Origin: Dimorphilus gyrociliatus
Taxonomy: Eukaryota > Annelida > Polychaeta > Dinophilidae
Assembly (NCBI GenBank): GCA_904063045.1
Contig: CAJFCJ010000011.1
Coordinates: forward strand, 992,001 to 1,056,000
Direction: 5' to 3'
Length of the DNA: 64,000 nt
The translations under genes were made by a program, and so were the position numbers. Position 1 is the first letter of the stretch; each line of letters opens with the position of its first letter. Below the pieces are notes generated by a model. The model made no database searches and was not told the DNA's origin. It was given only the letters and a program-made list of their open reading frames with translations. Below are positions 26,001 to 39,266 of this stretch, one piece after another.

Positions 26001-29000
26001 TCTTTAGAGTAATTTTGTAAAATTCATGTAATTTAGCTTGTATAAAGCTTGGTTTTTCATAGCAAATACAGTTTATTTTGCTGGAATCACAAGGTTCACA
26101 GCTCCAGACGGGTCATTTAAGTGTCCTACTTAGAGTACTCAATTGCCAATATTAGTCTAGAACATGCACGTTCCAATCGTACTATTTGTTAGCGGTCTAA
26201 AACCTTGGCTTATACAGATATCTTTTTATTATTTATTTATCATGCTTTATCGATGTATTACAAAAAATTAATGTCTGGTGAATGTCTTACTCTCTGACCT
26301 ACTTTCCTATTCAAATATTTTTATTCTAACTTTTCATATAAAAAATTTAGAATATTTTTATTTTCATTACAGGAATCGGCCTATGCTATATGGTTTTAAA
26401 TGGTTTCGTGTGCATATACTATAACGTTATCATCGCCCTATCAATACACTACCTCTTTCGTTCATTTACAAGTGATCTACCATGGGGCAGTTGCGGAAAC
26501 GCATGGAATACTCCAAATTGCGGAGATCCAATCGCAAATATTACATATAATAACCAAATGAACAGCACGAACTTCACGACTAGTAGCCCAACAGAATTTG
26601 TTACCTCTACATATTCTCCAAATATGAATAAAACTGACAGAGTTAGCCCATCCAAGGAATATTGGGAAAGAAAATTGTTGGCTGTTACCAGCAGTCATTC
26701 CATTAGCAATTTAGGGAGTATAAGATGGGAATTATGTCTATGTTTACTAGCTGCTTGGGTAATCGTAGTCATATTTGTCAGCAGGGGTATCAAATCAACT
26801 GGAAAAGTTGCTTATTTTACTGCAACTTTCCCTTACCTCATGTTAACTGTTCTGGTTGTCAGGGGAGTCACCCTTAGAGGAGCTTCAGATGGAATCACTT
26901 TCTTTGTAATGCCACAATGGGAGAAGTTGCTATCTCCAGATATTTGGTTTAATGCTGCTACACAGCTATTTTACAGGTTTGTTAAAAAAATTCTCTTTTC
27001 ACCAGATCTAAAGTGCAGTTTTTTGTAACCTATCACTTCCTTTTTTAAGCTTAAGGAAAATATTTATTAATTTTTTTTATATATTGCATTCCATTGTCTT
27101 AGAATATAAACGTGCTAACCATATGATAGTTTTGTTCATATTGTTTTTTACTTATTTTAGGGAACTCAATACTCTAATCCATCTTGCATTTAGCACTTAA
27201 AAAAATACTCTCTAATATCCTGGAATATTTCTTCAATTAGGGAAAAGAATTATTAATCGCCATATAATTTTTAAAATTGTTCTTAAATGTAGATAAAATC
27301 CCAATATTTTCAAAAATTAAAGAAAACTACACATCGGAAGATAATCAATTATATTCAATCAAATTTTTTCTTCAGTACAAATATTGGATGGGGAGGAATG
27401 ATAACGATGGCTTCCTACAACGAGCGAAGTCATAACTGCTTTCGTGACGCAATTGTTATAAACTTTGTTTCTTTTTGTACTTCGCTGTACGCTGGATTTG
27501 CTGTTTTCTCTATCATTGGTTTTATGGCTACAGAAAGTGGACTTGACGTCGGAGTAAGATCAGGATTATCAGAATTTTCCACATATAATTTATTGAAATT
27601 AATATTTTTAGGATGTTATTCAGAGCGGACCTGAACTTGCATTCATTGTATACCCAAGAGCCCTTGCTCTTATGCCTTTGGCACCTATGTGGAGTGCGCT
27701 TTTCTTTTTTATGCTTTTCTTATTGGGAATTGGAAGTCAGGTTTGTACATTTTAAATTTAGTAGCGGTAAACAGTAATAACAAATTATCTAAAAAGCATA
27801 GATTTACTCAAAGAATTTTGAGCGCCGTCTAATTTTTTACTCAAAATACATAGGTATCAATTTATGACAAAGTTATTGCTGAGAAATTAATTTAATCATA
27901 TTAGATTTCGTATAGTTTAAAAGAGTTTTTTTTTTTTACAATAGCTATAATTTATATTATTTTTACATTGGCTATAGTATTTCAATAAGGTTATTTAGTA
28001 AAGTTAGTCTTACAAACTGTTAATTAAGGAGTTGTAAGCCAATTTTTATACCATAAACAAATTATTTATGAAAATTCGTTATTCTCAATGAATTAGCTTA
28101 ATGTCGTTCTCTTGTATAGAATAGATAGGTAGTAATGGTTCAATATGTACGCATCATACAAATTTTTACATGCAACCTTTATATCAATTGATAAGTGTGC
28201 AACACAGCAAACTATACAGGGGGAAAGTTGAGTTTCTTTTCTAAAACTTTGTATCGATTGAATGATAATCTCTGACGGAACTGTCAAAGTGAGCTAATTG
28301 ACTCAAGATCAAAATGAATATGTCATATACAAGATATATTGACATAAACTTTGCGGAAACTTTTGAAATTCTACTGAAAAACTACACAGTTAGAGGTTAA
28401 GAGAACAATCCACAAAAGCTTAGCAGATTTGTGAGACTATTAAAAGCGCTTAGTATTCATCGTGGCCAGTATTCCTTTCGTCATTGAGAATAAAGAATTT
28501 CCATGTATTTTAAGGTTGTGACAATATATTTGAGCAAATTCCAGGTCAGCCTTAATTTACAGTTAAAAAACTTAGCCTGACTTATTATATTAAGCATTTA
28601 ACTTAAAAATATATAATTGCACTAAACTTGGAGGTTAGTACACATTATACTTGTAGAGTATATTGACACTTCTATTGCACGCTCCTGCCTCTATGCTATT
28701 CTTTAAATTAATCTATTTTTCGTTCTACATCAAACTTTTCTTGCTGAATGTCCATAGTATAAATTAAGTTTGGGTTATAATATATCTGGCGTTGAAAGAA
28801 TTTTATTTAACCATATTAATATTGCTATATAATTTTTTAGACGCTTACATGGAATTATCTTTAAAAAATTTTAATATTTCTTATAGAATAGTTAATGCTA
28901 CAGCTTATTATAAAAGGTTTCTTTTATCTTACATCATTTTTTAATTTTATATCAAAAAGTTTTTATTTTTGCAATTATCAATTTAACTATTTAGTACTTT

Positions 29001-32000
29001 ATTACTTACTATAGATGAATACTAAAACCTTAAAAAATTATAGATATAATAAGCATGCATACTAAAATACTGTAAATTAAATTGTATTTATTTTATTATA
29101 TTAGCAATGTAGCTTCAAGCTCTGATTCTATTCTATTTATTACTCTATCTATCTGTCAATAACTAGTGGAGCAAGGGGAATTTTTGCACTATATTAATTA
29201 TATTTAATCACACAGAATCGTTTTGAAATAAAAATTCAAAACAGTTTAGAATAACAATATACCAAAATTTTTATATTTCATCAACAAGGCTTTTTATAAT
29301 TATAAAACTATCTGCTACTTTCGCCAAACCCCGATACAGATGGTGCTCATTGAAACTGTTGTTACTGGATTCGTCGATGAATTTCCTGCTCTTGGCAAAA
29401 CACCTTTAGCCCGCCTCGGAACGACAATAGGTTTTTGCATAGTTTTCTGCTTAGTTGCAATACCACAAACAACCCAGGTATTAGTCAATAGGAACAAGAA
29501 TCAGTAATTTTCTAATAACTGATAAAGGAAGCATTTTTCTCTTAAGAATGAGAGGATGAGCGTGACTGAACATTCATCTGTGTAAAGTTTCTATCTTTTG
29601 CTACTGTTTTTCGGCTACTTATTCATTAAGTTATTTTTGTTATCCACCATAGTTATTTCCTAAAAAGTCATCCCCTATACTCATCTAAAAATTCCCTATC
29701 AAGGCAGGAGTGTTGTAAAAGTATTTTCATAGTAGGAAATATATATTTTGCTTATTTACTTTTAAAGAAATTCTAAGCTAATAGGTTTAATTAGGTAATC
29801 CTTTCAGTAAGCGAGCAATAACGTATCAACTCGATATATAATTCGTTATTGAAGCTATTACCTAACACTGCTCCTCTCCTTAATCTTAGAAAATAATAGT
29901 ATCATTTTGCTTAGTGTTTAACTAAAAATGCATTTCGTATTAGCATGCTAAGAATATTGTGTTAGGCGTTGTTGTCACAATTCTTCAGATGGTTCAAGTA
30001 GAAACAGTGATGACCGGATTACGGGACGAATTTCCTCAATTTAACAGAACAAAAGTTCGCTATCTAGGAAATATCATCGTACTATGCACCGTGGGTTTCC
30101 TGATGGGTTTATCTTGTACAACTCAGGTTTCACTTTAACATTGACAATATATTTTCATTTTTCGAAATAGTCACACCTGTTTTCCTAAAGACAAATAGAG
30201 AGCTATTTCTTTCCCCCTAGTGCATGCTTATCCCTAGATTTTACTCTACACTCCCGTGTAAATTATTATTCTGGGCGGCGCTCTGAAAATGAAAGGATAA
30301 TTGCAGTGTTATATGAATTTTTCCACCTCAAATGAAAAATACTTCTTAATCTAGCTACTATGCTTATTTTTCTGATTGGAAAAGTTTCCTTATTCCCAAA
30401 CCAAATTTATGAAACAGAAAACTTCCGATAAAGAGCTCTTTAAAAGGAAGAAAATTACAAAAGTTACTTTTTATAAATAATCACTGCTGCAAAATAATTC
30501 TTATTAATAATTGATAACGAAAAATTCAAGAAGCGACTATAAACACATTTAGGCTTAAATTAAGTATTCAGTATAATTTTCAAAATCACATATTGAAAAG
30601 TATGCTTAATTGTCGAACATTTTATTATGTAGTCCTTTTTCATATAACGCAGATGGTAGGGTTGGAAACTGTTATGACTGGTATCACTGACGAATTTAAA
30701 ATAAAAATCTGGTGGAAACGGCTTTTGGCTACAGTTGTGGTTGCAGTCTGTATGTTTTTATGTGGTTTACCTCAAGTTACACAGGTTTGATAATATAAAT
30801 CTGTATAGTTCCCATAATTAATGATTATTTAGCTGCATTGATAATAATAGCTGATCAATCAATAATTAGCTTAAATTATATACCATAATATGCAATGGCT
30901 AGCTATACGTATAAGACATAATTTAGGAATATTTACTTAGAACGTATACAGATATATGAAAAAGCTTCTTTCATATATTGCTATACTTAATTATTCCTAA
31001 GATAATTGTACGTTGTTCCAAATTTTCTGCATTTATAACTATCAAATTCTATAAGGTTGATAGATTTTTAACAGAAAATAGCGTCCCAGTTTTAATGTTT
31101 AACCTTTTGATTTTGGTTTCCTGATTTATTCAACAAAACAATTAACAATCACTTTTATAAAAGCGTTGTATATTTGAAATGAATTTAAATCTGCAGGGGC
31201 AGTATACATAGTTATTACATCTATACAACGTGATATGCATCTTTACCTTTTCTATTTCTTATATATAAATTTATATATACATATATCTACTTGTATATAT
31301 GAATATATTATACATGTAATTTTTAAACCAAAGTCTCTCAACCATAGCCTCTTTGTTTGTTGTTAAGTAAATCGCTTCTTAATTTTCTCTATCGAGAAAT
31401 GCAGTGCTACATAAGTTTGCTTCCTTTCATACCGCTCGTCGACTATCTATTGTAATCAAGTTAATCAAGTGAATGATTGTGTAACTGCATGGCGAAAATG
31501 GCTGAACATAGATATGCTTTCCTTTAAACATTGTTTCATAAAAATTCTATCAATTCTTTTACTCTTGCATTAAATAGCAAAGACTGCATACTAATTATAT
31601 TCTTGAATGAGCTTCGGTTATGGGTTAATAAGATTATATACAATATATTTATTCATTTAAAGTATTTTGCTATTTGATTCACGAGCATAATTTTAGATGG
31701 AAAGTGTAAATTTGATATGAACGAACGCTTTTTTTCTATTTAGGGTGGGATGTTTGTGCTGTCACTGATTGACCATTACGCCGCCAGCTTTTCAGTATTG
31801 CTCATAGCTTTTCTTGAATTCATCATTATATACTGGATATATGGTGGAGCGCAATTTTCTGGAGATGTGAAGATTATGTTAGGTTCTCCTCCAGGTGTTT
31901 GGTGGAGGATATGTTGGGCTATTTTGTCACCTTTGGCTATTGTTTTCATTATTATCTTCAGTTTTATTAACTACAAAGGAGCAAAGTATGGTAGTTACAC

Positions 32001-32229
32001 TTATCCTACTTGGGCGGACTTTATTGGATGGTGTATTGCTTTGGCATCTTTCATACCTATTATCCCTATTGCTATTGTTAAACTCCTAAAGAGTTCTGGG
32101 TCCAACATATTTGAGAAATTGAAGTTCATCACTCGACCTCCCTGTGAAAGAGAAGTAGAGAGACGGCAAGATGTTGAGATGAGACAGGGACCTCTTTTAG
32201 AAGAAGCTCCCGGCGCGCTCGACGCCTAA
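23084..32229 (+). CDS. SLC6 Na+/Cl- dependent transporter, glycine-transporter-like, with alternative TM8-TM9 exons
   Basis: Constitutive exons 23084-23315, 23547-23681, 26373-26976, 27376-27553, 27612-27740 and 31744-32229, plus one of three cassettes (29340-29477, 29989-30126, 30653-30784), give 633 or 631 residues. SLC6 proteins drive uptake of amino acids or transmitters with Na+ and Cl-. Seen: TM1 signature [10 protein letters not shown] with GGGAFLIPY; glycosylated extracellular loop 2 with a Cys pair ([10 protein letters not shown]) and several N-x-S/T sites; TM6 region; [24 protein letters not shown] and TM10-12. TM1 has Gly61 where monoamine transporters have Asp, which predicts an amino-acid substrate. 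The closest pattern I recall is GlyT (IETIVT, TYGSYRYPNW against TYPTW here). Intron 2 is 2.7 kb. The choice of TM8-TM9 cassette is the notable feature. Confidence 0.93.
24547..24789 (-). CDS. Possible small ORF nested in SLC6 intron 2
   Basis: An 80-codon frame from ATG on the minus strand. Its composition ([29 protein letters not shown]) is less biased than random AT-rich ORFs, and GC is higher than its flanks. The plus strand is also open here, so this could be chance or a decayed retrocopy. I do not recognise the protein, and no promoter or polyadenylation signal is obvious. Confidence 0.2.
   Translation of the reverse strand: MVTNTCRVICLEAYNVSNSLKKAIKNQPTRSFKVKAEIILENGNNLLKRIFIGLYLMACFNNGKLKPDEMIELSRLNKTV
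29340..29477 (+). other. SLC6 alternative exon A (46 codons, pocket residue Leu)
   Basis: Bounded by acceptor gatacag and donor CAG|GTATTA, phase 0 at both ends. It encodes [18 protein letters not shown] and onward through a hydrophobic TM9 to TTQ, replacing the C-terminal half of TM8, intracellular loop 4 and TM9. The third residue, Leu, aligns with LeuT Ile359 and SERT Gly442. It is homologous to exons B and C, and all three fit between the same two constitutive exons. Confidence 0.88.
29989..30126 (+). other. SLC6 alternative exon B (46 codons, pocket residue Gln)
   Basis: Acceptor ttcttcag, donor CAG|GTTTCA, phase 0-0. It encodes [18 protein letters not shown] and a TM9 segment ending in SCTTQ. 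The third residue is Gln, a polar side chain at the position that faces the substrate in LeuT-fold structures. It has the same length as exon A. Confidence 0.88.
30653..30784 (+). other. SLC6 alternative exon C (44 codons, pocket residue Gly)
   Basis: Acceptor taacgcag, donor CAG|GTTTGA, phase 0-0. It encodes [15 protein letters not shown], a shorter basic loop, and TM9 ending in QVTQ. The third residue is Gly, as in SERT. The two-codon deletion falls in the intracellular loop and keeps the frame. Confidence 0.88.
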
Positions 32230-35200
32230 ATTGTTATTCAATCATTATATCAAGGACTGAACATTATAACATCATTAAATGTTTAAATAATCTCATTTGT
32301 ATAATATTTAGGAATTATTAGGAAATATTTAAAAACTACTATTGCTAGTGTCATTTCAACTAGTAGCTTCATTTGAAAACTGGGTATTTGATATATTTTC
32401 AACACAGATATTGAGTATTTTCATGAGCAACTAGAGAGAAGAAAAAAGAGCAAACACAAGTTAATTATTGTTATGTATTTGTGTTGTTTAAAAAAAAAGT
32501 TTCTTTAAAGCTTAATTCATCATGTGCCAGAAAAATGATTTTTCAGAAAAAATGTTTCTAAAAATTATACAAAGAGAAAGATCATCAACTATTAAGCAAC
32601 AACGTAAAAACAATTCATTTACTAAAACAAATATATTAGTTTTTTTTAGCAAATTTTCGTCCATTGTTTTTATAGAGTAATCATAGTCTTAATTGTTAGA
32701 CATTATATGTAAAAAATATATTGCGTTATTTTTTCTTTTCAGCCCTTTTTTTCTGAATTTTCAATTATGCACTGTTATCAATATAAATAATAAAACATCG
32801 AAAACACGATCATTTTAAATTTTGATCTTGTTCATTTTAATTAATAATTATATATAGTCAAAAAAATGCTCTCTACTCCTTCTACACAGGACACGTAAGA
32901 AATGGAGTTTTCTTGCCTATAGATAATCTCTGAACGTTAAAGATAATCTAGAGGATATTAGCATCTACGCTTACAGATAGCCACAACAAATTACATATCT
33001 AAAAATACCCTCTCTCGTATGCAAATTATTCGACATGTGATCCCACAATTCTTCCGCCTGTTGAGTTGGACTCTTCCAATCAAGGAAAATACTTAAAAAC
33101 TTCCACAACTATTCCATAACCACTTGAATCAAAAGTAGAATGTTTAAATAGGTTTTCTACAACTTCATGATAATTACAAACCAGATACCTTTTTCTGAAT
33201 AGCTACCAATGAGAATACGCCAATGGAACAAGATTATGGAATACAGATTATATGAACAGATAATTTGCAGATTAATTTACTCTCCAGTTGATCCTAATTC
33301 ATAAATTATTGCAACAAGTTCTGAAAAAAAGCACATTAAATCGATGTAGGCCAAAATTTTTAAGAAAATTCACTACTTTTAGAGCGAAAAGGATAAGAGA
33401 ATATGATTAATAGATTAGATGGAACTCTACTAGTTTTGATAAAATTTTAAGAAGCTGTAGAACGTGAAAACTTTCTGAATTGTTATTTTGAAGGTAAAGA
33501 ATACACGTCATATTCGTATATATTAAAATAAAAAACTGGAATATTTTACTGCTGTCTAGATATCATTGTTAAACAGATGCGAAACTGTCATAAAGCATTA
33601 ATGATAGATGGAGTAAGCTTATATATTCCTGTTGTTTCAGAATACTAAGATTATTGTTTATTGTGATGAATTGTTTCTGCGTCAAATTTTTCATACTGTA
33701 CATGGTTAAAAAGATACTCTTCAACAGAACTTTCAATTGAGTTCATTTAGTTCAGCGGACCAATTCAGTTTAGAATCAGTAGATGATTATATTTTATGCG
33801 TAGCCCTTGTATCCTTTATTATATTTCATTAATATGTTTAAATATAATATAGCAGAAAAAATTACTTTGGCTCAAGATATGTCAATTTTCTATTTCTGGT
33901 CATGATTTGTTACTGGCAGTTCTATTGAGAACTGAGTATATCCGTTTAAAATCTTATTTATGTTTATTTATGCAATTTCTATGAATAGTATCCACTACAC
34001 ATTTTTGTCCATTTTTAAGCAAGCTTTCTATAAATATTCAAACAATCAAAACTCTATAATTTGATCTGAAAGAAGACATTGAAGAATCGCCTTTTTTATT
34101 GGAAAGTAAATTTTATTACTAAGAAAAACCTCTAAATTTTTCATTGTTTGTGAAAACAAAATATTAAATACTTTGAATATACATAATAGTATATTATCAC
34201 TTTTAAAAATAGTCTATGCTATTCATATTTCACAAGATCTATTTAATGGAAAGATGATTATCAAAGATGATATTTTAATTTCATTGTAAAGTCTACTATT
34301 TACAAATACTAAATCAATGAATTAAAATTTCTTTTATAAAATGGAAACTTGAAGCTTTTTCAGATATTGAGAGAAATTAAGATAAAATATACTTGTTTAT
34401 GAATTTGATTTAGTGATCAGCTCACTAGATTTGGATAAAATGACATTCAATGGCCTTTTGGTCAGGAAATGAAATATCGGCGTAATATTATATTGTTTTC
34501 TATGCAAATTTTAAATTAGTTGGGTATATTTAGCATAGAAAAGTGTCATTGCACTGTTTTTAGGTTAAATTAGCATATATAGATAGGAATCGCTTTTGAT
34601 TTTAATGTTTAAGTTAATAACTTTTGATGATCAAATGGAAAAGAAGGTTATTATCTGTTCTTACAATTTTCTTTTTATAGAATTGCTGCCAATGTCTTTC
34701 CGTTCATTGACATAGTTGTTTTGTAGCTTCTATTTAACAGTTGTTTATATCTCCAACTCTATTTTATTTTAAAGTCTCTTTCACCGCCATCTAACGGCTT
34801 AAGAAGATAGAAACTAAAACTGTTGATGAATGTATATAAAAGTTTTTACTTTCGATGTACAAAAACTATTAAAATCAATAAATTTTATTGAATTTTCAAA
34901 CTTTAAACCCTAAAATACAATCTTCAATTGATTTTTCTCTCTCTTAGTCATAGAAATATTTAAAGATAGCTACTCTTCCAAAATATTTCGAAGAGCAATC
35001 TTTTATATTACTAATTTAATCTATTAATTTTATAAGAGATCTTCTATTCAAGAAATGCATATCACTACTGCAAAGAAACAAAAAACCAATAATTCACCTT
35101 TAACATTTTAACAATTTAAAGAAAATATAAGACTTGAATGTAATAGATTTACTTTATCTTTTTTAGTCTTTGTTTGTTTTTAAAGAATTTACTTTCGATC

Positions 35201-35401
35201 TTTTTTAAAAATATTCATATTCTTTAAATAGGCTAGGTAACCAGTTTTTTTTAGTTGGAAAGGATTATCCATACATCTTGTGCCAAGTATCAAATGTATT
35301 GATCAAGCATCTATAAATTTCACGTGTACTTTAACACATAGGCATTTTACTCTTGATACTTGCTTTCATTCTGTTAAGTTTGAACGTTGAGAAATTGAAT
35401 A
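32230..35401. other. Intergenic region
   Basis: 3.2 kb between the SLC6 stop codon and the CREC gene, with no supported exon. The first part should be the SLC6 3' UTR, with AATAAA-type signals near 32785. A CCGCCATCT word at 34784-34792 followed by AACGG is a good CTCF-like match. Confidence 0.55.
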
Positions 35402-36658
35402 ATGAAAATTCAGCTTAAGTACTTAATATTTGTAGCTTTGTTAGTTTTTTGTTCATGCGAAGATGAAAAAAAACCAAAGAAGCATGACGATCATCCTCCA
35501 ATAAAGGAAGCTCACTATGATCATGGTGAACACAATGAAGATTATGACCACCAAGCTGTCTTAGGTAATTTAATTTTTTCTAATAATGAATTATTTGAAG
35601 GTTGTTACATTCAAATACACTTCTTGTAGGTTCTGAACAAGACGCCGAAGAATTTTCTAAATTGGACGCTGCTGAAGCTAAAGATAGATTAGAGAGTCTT
35701 GCCAAGGAAAAAATTGATTTGAATAAAGATCACATCATTGATGAAAATGAATTGGCAAATCATATCCTAAAATCATTCGTTAAGTTGGATGACGCCGAGG
35801 TAGTAATCTCTTTGTAAGCTATTAAAAACGTTTTCTTATAATGTGTCGATTGCAATAGGCTCAGGTTAGATTTGGAGAAACTGATGCCGATTCTGATGAT
35901 ATTCTCACTTGGAAAGAATATATGCAAGAAACCTACGGGATGAGTGAAGAAGAACTTCAGGAACAAGCTAAAACAGACAAAGACAAGAAAAATATGTTAA
36001 ATGTGAGTAATTTCTATATTAAATACTTCAAGTATATTTATTTAATGCAACATAATTATTATTTCCTTTAGGATATTCTTATCGAAAAGTCAAGATTCTT
36101 TTTGGCTGACAGAAACAAGGATCAAACTTTGGACAGAAAAGAATTTAACGCTTTTTACCATCCATTTAATTACGAATATATGCACGAAAATGAAGTGAGA
36201 CTTTTTAGTTAATAAGCCATAATTCATTCATTCTTATTAATCATAATTTTCCATTTCTAGATTAACAATACTTTCAAATTTCATGACAAAAATAGTGATG
36301 GTTTCATTACATTCAACGAATACTCTGATGAGAATGCTGATAAAGAGACAGCCGATTACGATAAAGAACACTTTAAACAATACGACAAAGACAGCAATGG
36401 AAAATTGGACAAAAAGGTAAGATATCAGATGTTAGAGCACGTTTTGGGAAGGAGTAGTTAATTTATATTTTTCATCAGGAAGTAGAAAAGTGGGTTATTC
36501 CCGATCACGGACAATTGGCTATTGATGAAGCTAAGCATCTCATCAGTGAAACAGACGCTGATAAAGATGGTAAACTCACTATAGATGAAATTAGAGATCA
36601 ACATTCACTCTGGGTTGGAAGTCAACATATTTCTTTACACGATCCAGAAGAGTTGTAA
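35402..36658 (+). CDS. CREC-family ER-lumen Ca2+-binding protein (calumenin/reticulocalbin-like)
   Basis: Six exons (35402-35564, 35630-35799, 35859-36002, 36072-36194, 36261-36416, 36479-36658) give 311 residues, normal for the family. A signal peptide (about residues 1-19, ending CSC-E) is followed by a His/Asp-rich segment and six EF-hand loops: DLNKDHIIDENE, TDADSDDILTWKE, DRNKDQTLDRKE, HDKNSDGFITFNE, YDKDSNGKLDKKE and TDADKDGKLTIDE. CREC proteins act as low-affinity Ca2+ buffers and chaperone partners in the secretory pathway. The C-terminus ends HDPEEL instead of the canonical HDEL of reticulocalbins or HDEF of calumenin, so ER retention may be weak. Introns are all short (51-69 nt). 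An AATAAA at about 36785 could be the polyadenylation signal. Confidence 0.93.
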
Positions 36659-39266
36659 AAAAATAATAATAGCATTGTTGAATTTTCACAATATATTTAT
36701 TTCTATAAAACACAAAAGTTTTTCTTATATGAAGACAAAAATTAGGAATATAGAAATCGATGTTTTAAGAATCCAGATGTTCAAATAAAAGTGTCTACTG
36801 AAAATATCTTAAGAACAGGTGTTCCTTAGTTTTCACACATGTTTGAGTTTTCGATTTTTTAACTTGAAAAACACTCTTTGTGCTTTTATAAAACAAATGT
36901 CTGCTAGAATTAGATTCACTAAAATGCTACAACTACATTGAGAGGTAGACACAAAAGGGGACAGATTTGAAAGGAATAAAAGAGAGAAAGAGAGAGAGAG
37001 AGAAAAAAAGAAGTTTCGCAATAAAATAATATCTAATAAGGAGTTTTAATATAATTCGTCTTTTAATGAGTGAGATGATATACAAGCGAGCTTTTGATAT
37101 TATTAAATCATTGATTGCTCAGACCAGTAGATCTACTGATATATCATTAAAGAATGTTTGCTCAAATAGTGACAAGTAGATTCTCTGTCAATAAAAAACC
37201 GTTGCAAGTAAAGACGAGATTTTATTCATTATCTTTGACGTATACTTTAAAAATGTCTCATTTTACTTACTAAAACTAAGTTTATAAACGTAAGTGTCTA
37301 ACATTAATCTAAAAAACTACTCTTAATAAATGTATATTAAGCCATTTTATGTAAAAATGTTTGAAGCATTACTAAGGGATTATCATTCAATAAAAAATAT
37401 AGGAGAGGCCCACTAAAGATTTATAAAATGAGTAGATTATCTTAGTATAAATGCCAAATTGAATAAAATAATATGCGACCACTGCGCAAGAGTTTTTTTT
37501 CAAGCAACCAATCAATAAGAGAATTATAAATCATTGGGAGAGAAGGTGGTATTTTGCGCTATATTTTGTTTGTTTTGTTCGCCAAGTAGAGTGTATGTTT
37601 ACATTCTAACCGAATTTGTTTTGTTAGTTAGAAGACTGAAACTGGTTGGAAAACTTCTCTTATCATAAAAGAAAACTTTTAAAAATTAAAGTAAGTTTAT
37701 TAATAGATTAAACAATTTGTTCAAAAGCATTTTTTGAAATGTTCTACCTAGTTTTTTTAATATTTCTCTTCTATTTTTGAATTTATATCTTTAGTTTTTT
37801 TTCAAAAGTTTAAATTTTATTTTTATTACATTTAACTGAAAAAGTAATAAAGCCAACAAAACCTTTTATTATTAAAATTGCTTAATAGACAGACAATATA
37901 TTATAATCTATAAAAAATTTTTAGGCAAGAAAAAAGGATATAAGAAAGAAAAGAAAATGGCGCAAAATTGTCCAGGATACATGCTTGGAGCAACTAGAAA
38001 AAGGTTGATAATTTATATGCATTATACTTTTTATAATATTATCAAGAGTTTGCCTATCATTAAGTACTGAACACGTAAAGTAAACTACTAAAATATTATA
38101 ATCTTTCGCAAATTACTCAACGGAAAGGTTATTGAAATAAAATTTAGATAAAACGTTCATATTATATTCTGTAGTTAACGATAAAAATAATTTTCCCCGT
38201 TATTTAGATAATGTATTTCTAGATTATCAATAAGTAATTGGCCTCTAGCTTATTTTCTAGAACTTTGTTTATTATTTCATCATTTTTAACTATTCTATCT
38301 ATCAAATCATCATCCTCTTTTTTTAATCGATAAACAAACAGTTGCGATGAGAATTTAAACAGAAAATTGAAAATAAAAAGAACAAAATACAACGAGTTCT
38401 AATTAGTTAGTCAATTTTTAGTCTTTTGAATATTAACAAAGTTTATATACCATATAGATAATATAGATTTTTACATTTTTTATATATTTCTCTCAGTTAT
38501 GAAAGTTTTTTGATTGAATGTAACCATAATTCTCTATTGTTTTTATTTTTCCATTTTTTATCATGACACATTTAAACTATTAGCGAATTTTAAACAAAGC
38601 AAATGTAAAATATTATTAACAATAATACGAAGATAGATAAGCTAATTTTTTTTTTATTATTATGATATTATTCTAGTCAGCTAAGCTTGCCATTGATTAA
38701 CAATCACTTTCAACTTTATTCCGACATAAAAATGTATTAAGTAATATATAATATAGTTAATTTCCTGAAAGTTGTACTAATTATTAACCTAAGATCATTC
38801 TATTGAAATTTTAGTTTTTCCAATAGTTAATAATATTCTATAGATATAGATAAAAAAGTATATGTATACTGCATTAATCAATACACATTGAACTTGCTTA
38901 TAGGCCTAGACACGCTTTACACTTACCTCTCAGGCCTACGTAATCCAATTTCTTTTAAACGCCAAACAATAAAGTTTAACTATTGAAAAAGGATTAGGGA
39001 AGAAAGGTTTCGTGCGTAATTTTTATCACTTGATGGAGTCAAGTCAAAGGTCAAAGTATTGAAAGTTAATATGATAAGGGAAATTCCTTTCAAACAATAT
39101 AACATTGACTTTTTTTCTCTCTTCCATATTTGTATAATAGTTCTCGCTTAGCAACGAGGATTTCTGTTGACACATTCTTAGCCAATCTAGAAATTGTTTT
39201 CTTGTCTCTACTGAACGATATCGTGAGGCTTATCATCTACCGAATTGATAGTATACAAACGTTATT
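36659..39266. other. Intergenic region with a possible unassigned first exon
   Basis: 2.6 kb, mostly AT-rich. It contains a GA tract at 36981-37003 and a plausible spliced leader: donor AAA|GTAAGT at about 37691, then an acceptor ttttag at about 37924 ahead of an ATG at 37957. I cannot find the following exons. Confidence 0.5.
37957..38003 (+). CDS. Candidate coding first exon of an unassigned gene
   Basis: Acceptor (ttttag) at 37924, a purine-rich leader, then ATG GCG in a good context encoding MAQNCPGYMLGATRKR before a donor AAAAG|GTTGAT (phase 2). Joining it to CIMIP5 does not work: the CIMIP5 start has an in-frame stop just upstream, and the nearest acceptor has the wrong phase. It may be a separate small gene whose later exons I could not recognise. 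Confidence 0.3.
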
